From positions 74,661,676 to 74,725,675 of the forward strand of contig CM061065.1 of NCBI GenBank assembly GCA_030762895.1: a stretch of DNA of 64,000 nucleotides, read 5' to 3'. This document shows, in pieces, positions 34,324 through 45,607 of the stretch (position 1 is its first letter; the number at the start of each line of letters is the position of its first letter). The stretch is from Sophora flavescens. Taxonomy: Eukaryota > Streptophyta > Magnoliopsida > Fabales > Fabaceae. The position numbers and the translations under genes are program-made. The notes under the pieces were generated by a model. That model saw only the letters and a program-made list of their open reading frames with translations, ran no database searches and was not told where the DNA came from.

Positions 34324-35831
34324 TGATAAGCCTTCGGCTTATCTAGTTTTATAACTAGATGGACCGTGGTTTTTGTGCAAATTATTCGAGTTCAATCTCG
34401 TTTTCGCCCAAATTTGCCTTGTTTTGTTCCTAAGTTGGACTTTGACTCGTTTTGCGTCTTTTGTGTAGTTTTTAGCGTATTTTGGATAGAATTATGCTTT
34501 TGGTTGCTTTTGGTGTTTTCAGGTCAATAAGTGAAGCTCCGGGAGTCAAGGAAAGTCAAGAAGCAGTGGAAAAAGCACTTCTGGAGATGCTCGCCTCGCG
34601 AGTGTATTCTCGCCTCGTGAGCCTGGACATCAGATAAAGCAGGAACAGTCATCACTCTGGCTCGCCCCGCGAACAGTATGCTCGCCTCACGAATCATGAA
34701 GACCTGGAAGTCAGAGACCATCACGGCCTAGCCGTGATGAAGGTCACAGCCTAGAATTGAATCTCGCCCCGCGAAAGAATCTCGCCACGCGAGAGTTTGA
34801 AGACACTGGAAGACAGAGACAATCACGGCCTAGCCGTAATGAAGGTCACGGCTGTGACAGATTGAAGTTGGAAGACTCGCCCCGCGAACACACTCTCGCC
34901 TCGCGAAAATCCAAACTTGAATGCGCGCCAAAACTAAAATTCGCGTCGCGAGGATAAGCTCGCCCCGCGAGCGGGTGAGAAACAGAATCCTTATTTATAG
35001 GCTGTTTCAGATCAGAAGAGAGGAGGTTGTTAGCCACTTTGTTTAGAACAGTTTAGTTGCGAATCCTTGTTTTCTCTTTGGAGCTGCGTCTCCTCTTTTT
35101 CTTTTTATTTTACGATGGTGATTATGTCCGAGTGTTTGTCTATGAGCATGAGGAACTAATCCCCTCGTCCGATGGATCAATGAAGCCGCCTATGGCAGTG
35201 TAGTTTCGATGTGATGAATGTCTTTCTCCCTTGTCTCAATTTATGTTTTCCAATTCTGTTTTGATTGCGTTGATCATATGTTTTGCGTGATTAACTAGTT
35301 AACGTGTTTGAGGCCGAACGTCAATTCGCGTTTTAGAACTTGAATTGGAATCACTAATTGAATAATAAACACGACAATGGATTTAGGAGATTAGTGCAAC
35401 CTTATAGGGAACAAGAATTAACAGAATTCGAAATTAGGATTATGAGACCGAACAAGTAATTAATCCAATCTTCGAATACGTCCTAATGAGCACGACAGTG
35501 GATTTAGGAGAATTTGAGGGTCCCGGTTGACATTGTAATTGAACATAGGGAGGAATTCATCATCACTTGGGTATACATATTGGGTAGGTGGATTTGTGAC
35601 CTTGGACACTTTAATTTCAGATTTTTAGTTAATTAGTTTATTAGATTTGTTAATTGAATTTCGATATTAATCTCTCTCTCTCAACCACCTTCTGTAACTT
35701 GACCAAACGTATCTGATTTCCCACGGATTAGTCGAATTGGTAGCCCAATCCCTGAGTTCGACCTCGGTAATTACTTACCGTGTTTATTTTATTACTTGCG
35801 ACGACCCGGTACACTTGCCGGCGTCACATCA
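34324..35831 (+). repeat. LTR 1 of element C
   Basis: It begins with a perfect hairpin, GATAAGCC and GGCTTATC around a TTC loop, followed at once by CTAGTT/AACTAG arms. Dyads with CTCGCCTCGCGAG-type cores (first at 34590-34602) mix with ATCACGGCCTAGCCGTGAT dyads up to about 34975. The TATA-like TATTTATA is at 34992-34999. Confidence 0.92.
34590..34975 (+). promoter_or_regulatory. Mixed dyad array upstream of the C promoter
   Basis: Two kinds of CpG-rich inverted repeat are interspersed. One has CTCGC/GCGAG arms (CTCGCCTCGCGAG, CTCGCCCCGCGAGC). The other is the CACGGCC/GCCGTG type also seen in element D. The array ends about 20 bp before the TATA-like box. It is repeated in LTR 2 and LTR 3 with a few substitutions. 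Confidence 0.7.
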
Positions 35832-35976
35832 AGTTTTTGGTGCCGTTGCCGGGGATTGGCACACCAATTTTCCTAATTTTTAGGAAACTTGATTGTTTGG
35901 TTAAGCTAATTTTTATTTTATTTTCTATTATTTTATTTTTATTCACCATTATCTCTCTCTACTTCTTTGATTCCAC

Positions 35977-36991
35977 TTGGTCTTGCCTTGTTTTGTATGC
36001 GAGGTACACGAAGGAATGCTTCCGGGTTGCGAATATTGTAATGGGAACCATGACACTTGGATTTGTCCGTTCTACTTCTCTCAAGAATATGTGGAACCAT
36101 GGCATAATTTCTATGACAGCGTGCCCCAGAACAACTATCAGAGTCAGAATCAGTATTGGGGTGATATGAGTAGAGACCATCCGGATTTCGCTTGGAGTAA
36201 TGCTGACGATGGTCTAGCCTGGCAACCATAACCTCAACAAAATTGGCAACAACAACCTCAATGGTGGAAGACAACCTTGGGAGTTGGCTTTTGAGAAGTT
36301 GAGTGTGACACTTGAGAAAGTGTCAATCAATACAAACGCAGCCATTGACAAGTTGGCAACTCATACAGGGATGGCACTTCAGAATCTAGAGATGCAGATT
36401 ACCTAGCTTACAAAGCAACTAAAGGAGCCTCTCCCAGACACTATCCCAGGTGATACCGAGAACCACCCTAAGAGCCAATGTGATGCCACAACAACTAGAA
36501 GCAGTGGGGTGTTGGGATCTAACAGGGATGCAACTAGTTCTCAGGAAGTTGAGGAAGAACTACCACATGTTGAGGAAGAGCAACCTGAGGAAGAGGAGTT
36601 GGCAAGGGACAAGGCACAGGAGCAAGAGGGTAGAGATCAAAATACAGATAAGGGGGTAGTGGAATCCACCATGCTTGCCAAGCAACCTGACATTACTGCA
36701 TTGGATAACTATGTTGGCTTACATGCATGTGTGGACATTGGTAAGTTAGACCCTCCCACTCGTCTGGCACACTTCCTCGAGAAAACACCATTTGACCCGA
36801 GAGGAAGTGAATTCATAATTACAAAGGTCAATGGAGTTTTCACACACTGGCTGGGTGGAGTTGATGATAAAGTCATATTGCTGCTACAATCTCCACTCCA
36901 ATTACCATTTGATCCGAGTGGAAGACCTCACATGATGAGCATCTCTTGGCCCTTGTACCACAGGCTATGGGATCCAGGTGGATGCTTCTGA
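35977..36991 (+). pseudogene. Gag-like ORF of element C, unit 1
   Basis: The frame encodes an Athila-type knuckle CEYCNGNHDTWICPF (CX2CX3HX4C), then a Q/P-rich stretch, a helix-rich part (KLSVTLEKVSINTNAAIDKL) and a glutamate-rich stretch. It ends with a conserved module reading HMMSISWPLYHRLWDPGGCF. A TAA at 36229 and a TAG near 36402 interrupt it, and a short deletion shifts the frame near 36262. Unit 2 lacks these exact lesions. The capsid core of normal gag, upstream of the knuckle, is missing. Confidence 0.75.
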
Positions 36992-37024
36992 ATAAGTCAG
37001 GCTCGGGACGTTAAACAAGCGCTA

Positions 37025-37042
37025 CTTGGGAGGCAACCCAAG
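37025..37042 (+). repeat. Post-gag hairpin CTTGGGAGGCAACCCAAG (unit 1)
   Basis: The arms CTTGGG and CCCAAG lie 46 bp after the stop codon of the gag-like ORF, preceded by GACGTTAAACAAGCGCT. The same block is at 41157-41174. Similar hairpins after the coding region are known from several plant Tat/Athila elements. Confidence 0.75.
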
Positions 37043-38450
37043 CTAGGTATCGCTCTCCTCTCCTTTCCTCACCTTTGTTTGTTTTTATTTTTGTTTTTGT
37101 TTGTCACTCTTGAATAATTTGAGAAGATCAAGAGTTTGTGTATGAATAGTGTGTCGGCAAGCTTGTTGGATTTTGATTAAATTGAGCATAGATTGATTGC
37201 ATGAATTATTTGACCATTGATGATTTCCCCCTAGGTTCTGAATTTAGAAAAGTTGATCCCCATGTGAAAAAATTGAAAACTAAACTTTGAAAGTTTTATT
37301 GTGATTACTTGATTTATGATAAGTTTGGGGTGAGGGGGTGCACACACTAGGAATCGTATCTCGGTCAAACAATTTGCAAAATGTCCAGGTGAGGATTTGA
37401 GCCTCCAACTTTGTTTTTGATTGTGTGAATCACTGTTAAGTTGCACTTTCCCGAATTTGCTTGAATCTCTATATGGTTTGCATGTTTATGTGTTGCATCA
37501 AATGATTTAGGCAATTTTCTTTGAATAACTACTTGGCCTAAAAAGGACCATCCCTTATGCATGTTCCCTAGTCAGCCACATTGAGCCTAATTAGCCTATT
37601 GTTTCTTGATGACCCTAAATTACAAGCCGAAAATCTGAAAAAAAAAACCATGTTAACCCGATCTTAGGATTAGGAGAGCATGGAAGTGAGCAAGAGAAAG
37701 GTTGTGAGAAACTAAGTTTGGGGTGGCTACAAGGTGATGTGTCATATTGGGGTGAGAAAAAGAAAATAAAGGTTGGAACCCAAGGCGAAAAAAGAAAAAA
37801 AAAAGAAGAGAAAAAAAAAAATATTGCCAAAGGAAAAGGGGCAAAACAGAAAAAATAGCAAGGAAAATGTTATAGTCACCCGAGGCAAAAAGAAAAATGG
37901 AAAAAGGAATTAGAGTGGAATATATGTCAAATTCTCATGCTCTCTTAGTTCCTAGGGACTTAAGCCGAGTATCCTTAAATATCCTACCCTCAGTCAGGCC
38001 CCATTTCAACCTTTAAAAGACCTTCTGATGTTGTATGCATGTTTTCGTGGGAACCATTTTTGAGATGAAAATCAAATTCATGGGAAGTGCTCTTGATAAG
38101 TGAAATTGAGTGAAAAAGTTGAAAGCCTAGACGAATTTGAGCGAATGAGTGAAATTTTACATACCCTTATGAGGAAGGCAATTGTTTGAAATTGGTGATC
38201 TTCCTTTTGTGTGTGACTCTGATCCTCAGCTTAGACTAATGATTGCATGAATGATGAAGTTCTCAATGGTTTAAAGTAAATGAATGTGGGGATTACGTTA
38301 ATATAGGGGGGGAGATCATTGAAGAAAAACTGTTTTGATTGCATTAAATTTGTGCGAAATCGATTGATTCCGTTAGGCTTGCCAAGTCTTGAGTCGTTTT
38401 TGAGTTTTAAGCTTGCTTGGGGACAAGCAAGGTTTAAGTTTGGGGTCTTT

Positions 38451-39958
38451 TGATAAGCCTTCGGCTTATCTAGTTTTATAACTAGATGGACCGTGGTTTT
38501 TGTGCAAATTATTCGAGTTCAATCTCGTTTTCGCCCAAATTTGCCTTGTTTTGTTCCTAAGTTGGACTTTGACTCGTTTTGCGTCTTTTGTGTAGTTTTT
38601 AGCGTATTTTGGATAGAATTATGCTTTTGGTTGCTTTTGGTGTTTTCAGGTCAATAAGTGAAGCTCCGGGAGTCAAGGAAAGTCAAGAAGCAGTGGAAAA
38701 AGCACTTCTGGAGATGCTCGCCTCGCGAGTGTATTCTCGCCTCGTGAGCCTGGACATCAGATAAAGCAGGAACAGTCATCACTCTGGCTCGCCCCGCGAA
38801 CAGTATGCTCGCCTCACGAATCATGAAGACCTGGAAGTCAGAGACCATCACGGCCTAGCCGTGATGAAGGTCACAGCCTCGAATGGAATCTCGCCCACGA
38901 AAAGAATCTCGCCACGCGAGAGTTTGAAGACACTGGAAGACAGAGACAATCACGGCCTAGCCGTAATGAAGGTCACGGCTGTGACAGATTGAAGTTGGAA
39001 GACTCGCCCCGCGAACACACTCTCGCCTCGCGAAAATCCAAACTTGAATGCGCGCCAAAACTAAAATTCGCGTCGCGAGGATAAGCTCGCCCCGCGAGCG
39101 GGTGAGAAACAGAATCCTTATTTATAGGCTGTTTCAGATCAGAAGAGAGGAGGTTGTTAGCCACTTTGTTTAGAATAGTTTAGTTGCGAATCCTTGTTTT
39201 CTCTTTGGAGCTGCGTCTCCTCTTTTTCTTTTTATTTTACGATGGTGATTATGTCCGAGTGTTTGTCTATGAGCATGAGGAACTAATCCCCTCGTCTGAG
39301 GGATCAATGAAGCCGCCCATGGTAGTGTAGTTTCGATGTGATGTATGTCTTTCTCCCTTGTCTCAATTTATGTTTTCCAATTCTGTTTTGATTGCGTTGA
39401 TCATATGTTTTGCGTGATTAACTAGTTAACGTGTTTGAGGCCGAACGACGATTCGCGTTTTAGAACTTGAATTGGAATCACTAATTGAATAATAAACACG
39501 ACAGTGGATTTAGGAGATTAGTGCAACCTTATAGGGAACAAGAATTAACAGAATTCGAGATTAGGATTATGAGACCGAACAAGTAATTAATCCAATCTTC
39601 GAATACGTCCTAATGAGCACGACAGTGGATTTAGGAGAATTTGGGGGTCCCGGTTGACATTGTAATTGAACATAGGGAGGAATTCATCATCACTTGGATA
39701 TACATATTGGGTAGGTGGATTTGTGACCTTGGACACTTTAATTTCAGATTTTTAGTTAATTAGTTTATTAGATTTGTTAATTGAATTTCGATATTAATCT
39801 CTCTCTCTCAACCACCTTCTGTAACTTGACCAAACGTATCTGATTTCCCGCGGATTAGTCGAATTGGTAGCCCAATCCCTGAGTTCGACCTCGGTAATTA
39901 CTTACCGTGTTTATTTTATTACTTGCGACGACCCGGTACACTTGCCGGCGTCACATCA
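38451..39958 (+). repeat. LTR 2 (middle) of element C
   Basis: 1508 bp, the same ends as LTR 1, and only scattered substitutions. It is shared by both units and has no flanking target duplication. TATTTATA lies at 39119-39126. Confidence 0.95.
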
Positions 39959-42583
39959 AGTTTTTGGCACTGTTGCCGGGGATTGGCACACCAATTTTCC
40001 TAATTTTTAGGAAACTTGATTGTTTGGTTAAGCTAATTTTTATTTTATTTTCTATTATTTTATTTTTATTCACCATTATCTCTCTCTACTTCTTTGATTC
40101 CACTTGGTCTTGCCTTGTTTTGTATGCGAGGTACACGAAGGAATGCTTCCGGGTTGCGAATATTGTAATGGGAACCATGACACTTGGAGTTGTCCGTTCT
40201 ACTTCTCTCAAGAATATGTGGAACCATGGCATAATTTCTATGACAGCGTGCCCCAGAACAACTATCAGAGTCAGAATCAGTATTGGGGTGATATGAGTAG
40301 AGACCATCCGGATTTCGCTTGGAGTAATGCTGACGATGGTCTAGCCTGGCAACCACAACCTCAACAAAATTGGCAACAACAACCTCAATAGAATGGTGGA
40401 AGACAACCTTGGGAGTTGGCTTTTGAGAAGTTGAGTGCGACACTTGAGAAAGTGTCAATCAATACAAACGCAGCTATTGACAAGTTGGCAACTCATACAG
40501 GGATGGCACTTCAGAATCTAGAGATGCAGATTGCCCAGCTTACAAAGCAACTAAAGGAGCCTCTCCCAGACACTCTCACAGGTGATACCGAGAACCACCC
40601 TAAGAGCCAATGTGATGCCACAACAACTAGAAGCAGTGGGGTGTTGGGATCTAACAGGGATGCAACTAGTTCTCAGGAAGTTGAGGAAGAACTACCACAT
40701 GTTGAGGAAGAGCAACCTGAGGAAGAGGAGTTGGCAAGGGACAAGGCACAGGAGCAAGAGGGTAGAGATCAAAATACAGATAAGGGGGTAGTGGAATCCA
40801 CCATGCTTGCCAAGCAACCTGACATTACTGCATTGGATAACTATGTTGGCTTACATGCATGTGTGGACATTGGTAAGTTAGACCCTCCCACTCGTCTGGC
40901 ACACTTCCTCGAGAAAACACCATTTGACCCGAGAGGAAGTGAATTCATAATTACAAAGGTCAATGGAGTTTTCACACACTGGCTGGGTGGAGTTGATGAT
41001 AAAGTCATATTGCTGCTACAATCTCCACTCCAATTACCATTTGATCCGAGTGGAAGACCTCACATGATGAGCATCTCTTGGCCCTTGTACCACAGGCTAT
41101 GGGATCCAGGTGGATGCTTCTGAATAAGTCAGGCTCGGGACGTTAAACAAGCGCTACTTGGGAGGCAACCCAAGCTAGGTATCGCTCTCCTCTCCTTTCC
41201 TCACCTTTGTTTGTTTTTATTTTTGTTTTTGTTTGTCACTCTTGAATAATTTGAGAAGATCAAGAGTTTTGTATGAATAGTGTATCGGCAAGCTTGTTGG
41301 ATTTTGATTAAATTGAGGATAGATTGATTGCATGAATTATTTGACCATTGATGATTTCCCCCTAGGTTCTGAATTTAGAAAAGTTGATCCCCATGTGAAA
41401 AAATTGAAAACTAAACTTTGAAAGTTTTATTGTGATTACTTGATTTATGATAAGTTTGGGGTGAGGGGGTGCACACACTAGGAATCGTATCTCGGTCAAA
41501 CAATTTGCAAAATGTCCAGGTGAGGATTTGAGCCTCCAACTTTGTTTTTGATTGTGTGAATCACTGTTAAGTTGCACTTTCCCGAATTTGCTTGAATCTC
41601 TATATGGTTTGCATGTTTATGTGTTGCATCAAATGATTTAGGCAATTTTCTTTGAATAACTACTTGGCCTAAAAAGGACCATCCCTCATGCATGTTCCCT
41701 AGTCAGCCACATTGAGCCTAATTAGCCTATTGTTTCTTGATGACCCTATATTACAAGCCGAAAATCTGAAAAAAAAAACCATGTTAACCCGATCTTAGGA
41801 TTAGGAGAGCATGGAAGTGAGCAAGAGAAAGGTTGTGAGAAACTAAGTTTGGGGTGGCTACAAGGTGATGTGTCATATTGGGGTGAGAAAAAGAAAATAA
41901 AGGTTGGAACCCAAGGCGAAAAAAGAAAAAAAAAAGAAGAGAAAAAAAAATATATATTGCCAAAGGAAAAGGGGCAAAACAGAAAAAATAGCAAGGAAAA
42001 GGTTATAGTCACCCGAGGCAAAAAGAAAAATGGAAAAAGGAATTAGAGTGGAATATATGTCAAATTCTCATGCTCTCTTAGTTCCTAGGGACTTAAGCCG
42101 AGTATCCTTGAATATCCTACCCTCAGTCAGGCCCCATTTCAACCTTTAAAAGACCTTCTGATGTTGTATGCATGTTTTCGTGGGAACCATTTTTGAGATG
42201 AAAATCAAATTCATGGGAAGTGCTCTTGATAAGTGAAATTGAGTGAAAAAGTTGAAAGCCTAGACGAATTTGAGCGAATGAGTGAAATTTTACATACCCT
42301 TGTGAGGAAGGCAATTGTTTGAAATTGGTGATCTTCCTTTTGTGTGTGACTCTGATCCTCAGCTTAGACTAATGATTGCATGAATGATGAAGTTCTCAAT
42401 GGTTTAAAGTAAATGAATGTGGGGATTACGTTAATATAGGGGGGGAGATCATTGGAGAAAAACTGTTTTGATTGCATTAAATTTGTGCGAAATCGATTGA
42501 TTCCGTTAGGCTTGCCAAGTCTTGAGTCGTTTTTGAGTTTTAAGCTTGCTTGGGGACAAGCAAGGTTTAAGTTTGGGGTCTTT
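39959..42583 (+). other. Internal region 2 of element C
   Basis: It has the same layout as internal region 1. The PBS is TTGGCACTGTTGCCGGGGA, with two changes in different places from unit 1. The knuckle-bearing frame is at 40104-40391, the second frame at 40416-41123 and the hairpin at 41157-41174. The duplicated purine motif is at 41451-41469, and the PPT ends at 42583. Confidence 0.92.
40104..41123 (+). pseudogene. Gag-like ORF of element C, unit 2
   Basis: It has the same organisation as unit 1: knuckle CEYCNGNHDTWSCPF, Q-rich stretch, helix-rich part, acidic stretch, and the terminal WDPGGCF module at about 41100-41120. A single TAG at about 40388-40390 separates two long frames. It is better preserved than unit 1. 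The element has no protease, RT, RNase H or integrase, so trans-mobilisation is assumed. Confidence 0.78.
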
Positions 42584-44091
42584 TGATAAGCCTTCGGCTT
42601 ATCTAGTTTTATAACTAGATGGACCGTGGTTTTTGTGCAAATTATTCGAGTTCAATCTCGTTTTCGCCCAAATTTGCCTTGTTTTGTTCCTAAGTTGGAC
42701 TTTGACTCGTTTTGCGTCTTTTGTGTAGTTTTTAGCGTATTTTGGATAGAATTATGCTTTTGGTTGCTTTTGGTGTTTTCAGGTCAATAAGTGAAGCTCC
42801 GGGAGTCAAGGAAAGTCAAGAAGCAGTGGAAAAAGCACTTCTGGAGATGCTCGCCTCGCGAGTGTATTCTCGCCTCGCGAGCCTGGACATCAGATAAAGC
42901 AGGAACAGTCATCACTCTGGCTCGCCCCGCGAACAGTATGCTCGCCTCGCGAATCATGAAGACCTGGAAGTCAGAGACCATCACGGCCTAGCCGTGATGA
43001 AGGTCACAGCCTAGAATTGAATCTCGCCCCGCGAAAGAATCTCGCCACGCGAGAGTTTGAAGACACTGGAAGACAGAGACAATCACGGCCTAGCCGTAAT
43101 GAAGGTCACGGCTGTGACAGATTGAAGTTGGAAGACTCGCCCCGCGAACACACTCTCGCCTCGCGAAAATCCAAACTTGAATGCGCGCCAAAACTAAAAT
43201 TCGCGTCGCGAGGATAAGCTCGCCCCGCGAGCGGGTGAGAAACAGAATCCTTATTTAAAGGCTGTTTCAGATTAGAAGAGAGGAGGTTGTTAGCTACTTT
43301 GTTTAGAACAGTTTAGTTGCAAATCCTTGTTTTCTCTTTGGAGCTGCGTCTCGTCTTTTTCTTTTTATTTTACGATGGTGATTATGTCCGAGTGTTTGTC
43401 TATGAGCATGAGGAACTAATCCCCTCGTCCGAGGGATCAATGAAGCCGCCCATTGCAGTGTAGTTTCGATGTGATGTATGTCTTTCTCCCTTGTCTCAAT
43501 TTATGTTTTCCAATTCTGTTTTGATTGCGTTGATCATATGTTTTGCGTGATTAACTAGTTAACGTGTTTGAGGCCGAACGGCGATTCGCATTTTAGAACT
43601 TGAATTGGAATCACTAATTGAATAATAAACACGACAGTGGATTTAGGAGATTAGTGCAACCTTATAGGGAACAAGAATTAACAGAATTCAAGATTAGGAT
43701 TATGAGACCGAACAAGTAATTAATCCAATCTTCGAATACGTCCTAATGAGCACGATAGTGGATTTAGGAGAATTTGGGGGTCCCGGTTGACATTGTAATT
43801 GAACATAGGGAGGAATTCATCATCACTTGGATATACATATTGGGTAGGTGGATTTGTGACCTTGGACACTTTAATTTCAGATTTTTAGTTAATTAGTTTA
43901 TTAGATTTGTTAATTGAATTTCGATATTAATCTCTCTCTCACAACCACCTTCTGTAACTTGACCAAACGTATCTGATTTCCCGCGGATTAGTCGAATTGG
44001 TAGCCCAATCCCTGAATTCGACCTCGGTAATTACTTACCGTGTTTATTTTATTACTTGCGACGACCCGGTACACTTGCCGGCGTCACATTA
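42584..44091 (+). repeat. LTR 3 of element C
   Basis: 1508 bp, ending CACATTA. Its TATA-like site reads TATTTAAA (43252-43259). Two dyads here (CTCGCCTCGCGAG at 42869-42881 and CTCGCCTCGCGAA near 42941) are intact where LTRs 1 and 2 have CG-to-TG or CG-to-CA changes. Confidence 0.93.
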
Positions 44092-44145
44092 ACCACCGTA
44101 TTACTTGTACGACTAGGTATACTTGCCTATAGAAAAGTCGTAGCA

Positions 44146-44172
44146 AGTTTTTGGCGCTGTTGTCGGGGATTA
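44146..44172 (+). promoter_or_regulatory. Primer binding site of element D
   Basis: TTTTTGGCGCTGTTGTCGGGGA follows the end of the 5' LTR (GTAGCA at 44140-44145). It is a two-mismatch version of the tRNA-Asp complement TGGCGCCGTTGCCGGGGA. Confidence 0.75.
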
Positions 44173-44344
44173 GTTTTGCCAATATCATTAGTAACAAGGG
44201 AGACAACTAATTTAGACATTTTTATTTTATTTTTCTGTATATATTTGATGTCTTTCTTTTGTTAGTTTTGTATATATTTGAATTTGTGTTTCTTTAATCT
44301 TGGGCCTTATTTGTCTGTGAGGTGGACTTTGAATTGACAGGATC

Positions 44345-45607
44345 ATGGACTACAAGTATTATCATCCATCTGATGAAGAAATTGAGATATCTGAGCTACC
44401 GCTGCGGGTAGATATGCTGCAATTGGCCATAAACATCCAACAAGTAAGTAATGAGTTGTAAAGGGCAATGGTCTCTCCTCCACCAGTGGTAGGCTATTCT
44501 GAATGGGGAAATCAATATCCCAGCACTTCCACTCCATGGTGGGGGAATCCTCCAAACAATGCTTGGATTGATCAAGAGGAACATTGGGAATCTTCCACAC
44601 CTTCATATCAACCACAACCATCTCAATGGTATGATAAGCCATCACCATTGGAAGTTGCTTGGGAGAACTTCAAATCCGCAATCACAATCAATGTTGAGCA
44701 ACCTATTCCGGATGGTCGACCTCACTTAGAGGTTGTTTTGGAGAACTTCATGGCAGCAACAATGGAAAGTTTCAAAAATCGAGAATCTGCCATTCGAAGT
44801 CTCGGGGAACATATTGAGGAAATCTCTAACCAACTATCCGGAATGTCAAATGGGAACTTGATGGATGATGATGAAGATGATGCAATAATAGATGATGAGG
44901 AAGATGAAGAAGTGGGAGCAACCGAATTAAGAAGTGAAGACCATGTTTTGGAGAACATAGTTGCACCATCTCCCATTGAACCCTTGACTAATGAGATTGA
45001 AAGGAAGAGGCGTATGGAGGACATCTATTTCACCATGCTAGAGGATGATGAAGAAAGTTTGAAATTAGATGATTCTATTGATTCCTATGCATGTGTTGAT
45101 TGTGATGGGAAAAATACTTGTGTGGTGTGTGCTGAGATTACTGCATGTATAGAAGGTTATGGATTTGGTAATGCAGTGAGTGAAAATTGTGCAGAAGTCA
45201 AAGCAGCACCAGTGATCCTCTCCACTTGTTTTCCACCTCACACTGTGAAGCAACCAACGATGGAGTTCGAGCCTCTGCCTGAGAAACTGGATTTTGCATC
45301 TTTAAATATGAAGGCACTATGGCCAGTCCAAGAGGTTGAACCCCATTTTTATTGGGAAGACTTTGTTGACAAAGAGGTCCTCTTTGACCCAATAGGGATT
45401 GAGAAGTTCGCCACATTTGGCAAAGTCACCATGACTTTCGAGCACTCACTTCCATATCAATGCTGCAAGTTATGGGACCCTGGAATAAGCTTCCATTCTC
45501 TGTCTATCACTTGGCCCCTGTGCTACAAGCATTGGGACCCAGGAGGAAGCTTCTCAATGAGTTTTCTTAACCTTTCTCTTTTGTTATTTTTCATTTTCTC
45601 TTTTTAA
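44345..45607 (+). pseudogene. Gag-like ORF of element D
   Basis: Starting at ATG 44345 (MDYKYYHPSDEEIEISELP), the frame runs to 45607 with one TAA at 44459-44461. After the stop it is open for 379 codons. The W/P-rich part (WWGNPPNNAWIDQEEHW) is followed by a helix-rich region and an acidic run at about 44866-44925. Near the end come CEITAC-type cysteines and a terminal module SITWPLCYKHWDPGGSF that matches element C. The shared ending shows that C and D descend from one gag-only lineage. No capsid core or pol motif is recognised, so its function is unknown. Confidence 0.75.

Larger units (their letters stand above)
35832..38450 (+). other. Internal region 1 of element C
   Basis: It starts with the PBS-like TTGGTGCCGTTGCCGGGGA (35838-35856), one mismatch from the tRNA-Asp complement. 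It includes a gag-like ORF in pieces (35977-36231, 36509-36991) and the hairpin CTTGGGAGGCAACCCAAG at 37025-37042. A purine-rich AAGTTTGGGGTGAGGGGG lies at 37321-37338, and the PPT AAGTTTGGGG precedes LTR 2. No pol genes are present. Confidence 0.9.
34324..44091 (+). mobile_element. Tandem retroelement C: LTR-int-LTR-int-LTR inserted in the D 5' LTR
   Basis: Three LTRs of exactly 1508 bp each (34324-35831, 38451-39958, 42584-44091) enclose two internal regions of 2619 and 2625 bp. One perfect target duplication ACCAC flanks the whole array (34319-34323 and 44092-44096), and none flanks the middle LTR. That is what recombination between LTRs of sister or homologous copies produces after one insertion. 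Both units encode only a gag-like ORF. The last LTR ends CATTA instead of CATCA. Confidence 0.95.

Noticed and set aside
36509..36991. Glutamate-rich ORF as a host acidic protein
   Set aside because: It is the C-terminal half of the element C gag-like ORF, repeated in unit 2 and lying between LTRs.
34324..39958. Two independent insertions of element C side by side
   Set aside because: Only one ACCAC duplication exists, outside the whole array. The middle LTR is shared and has no flanking duplication.
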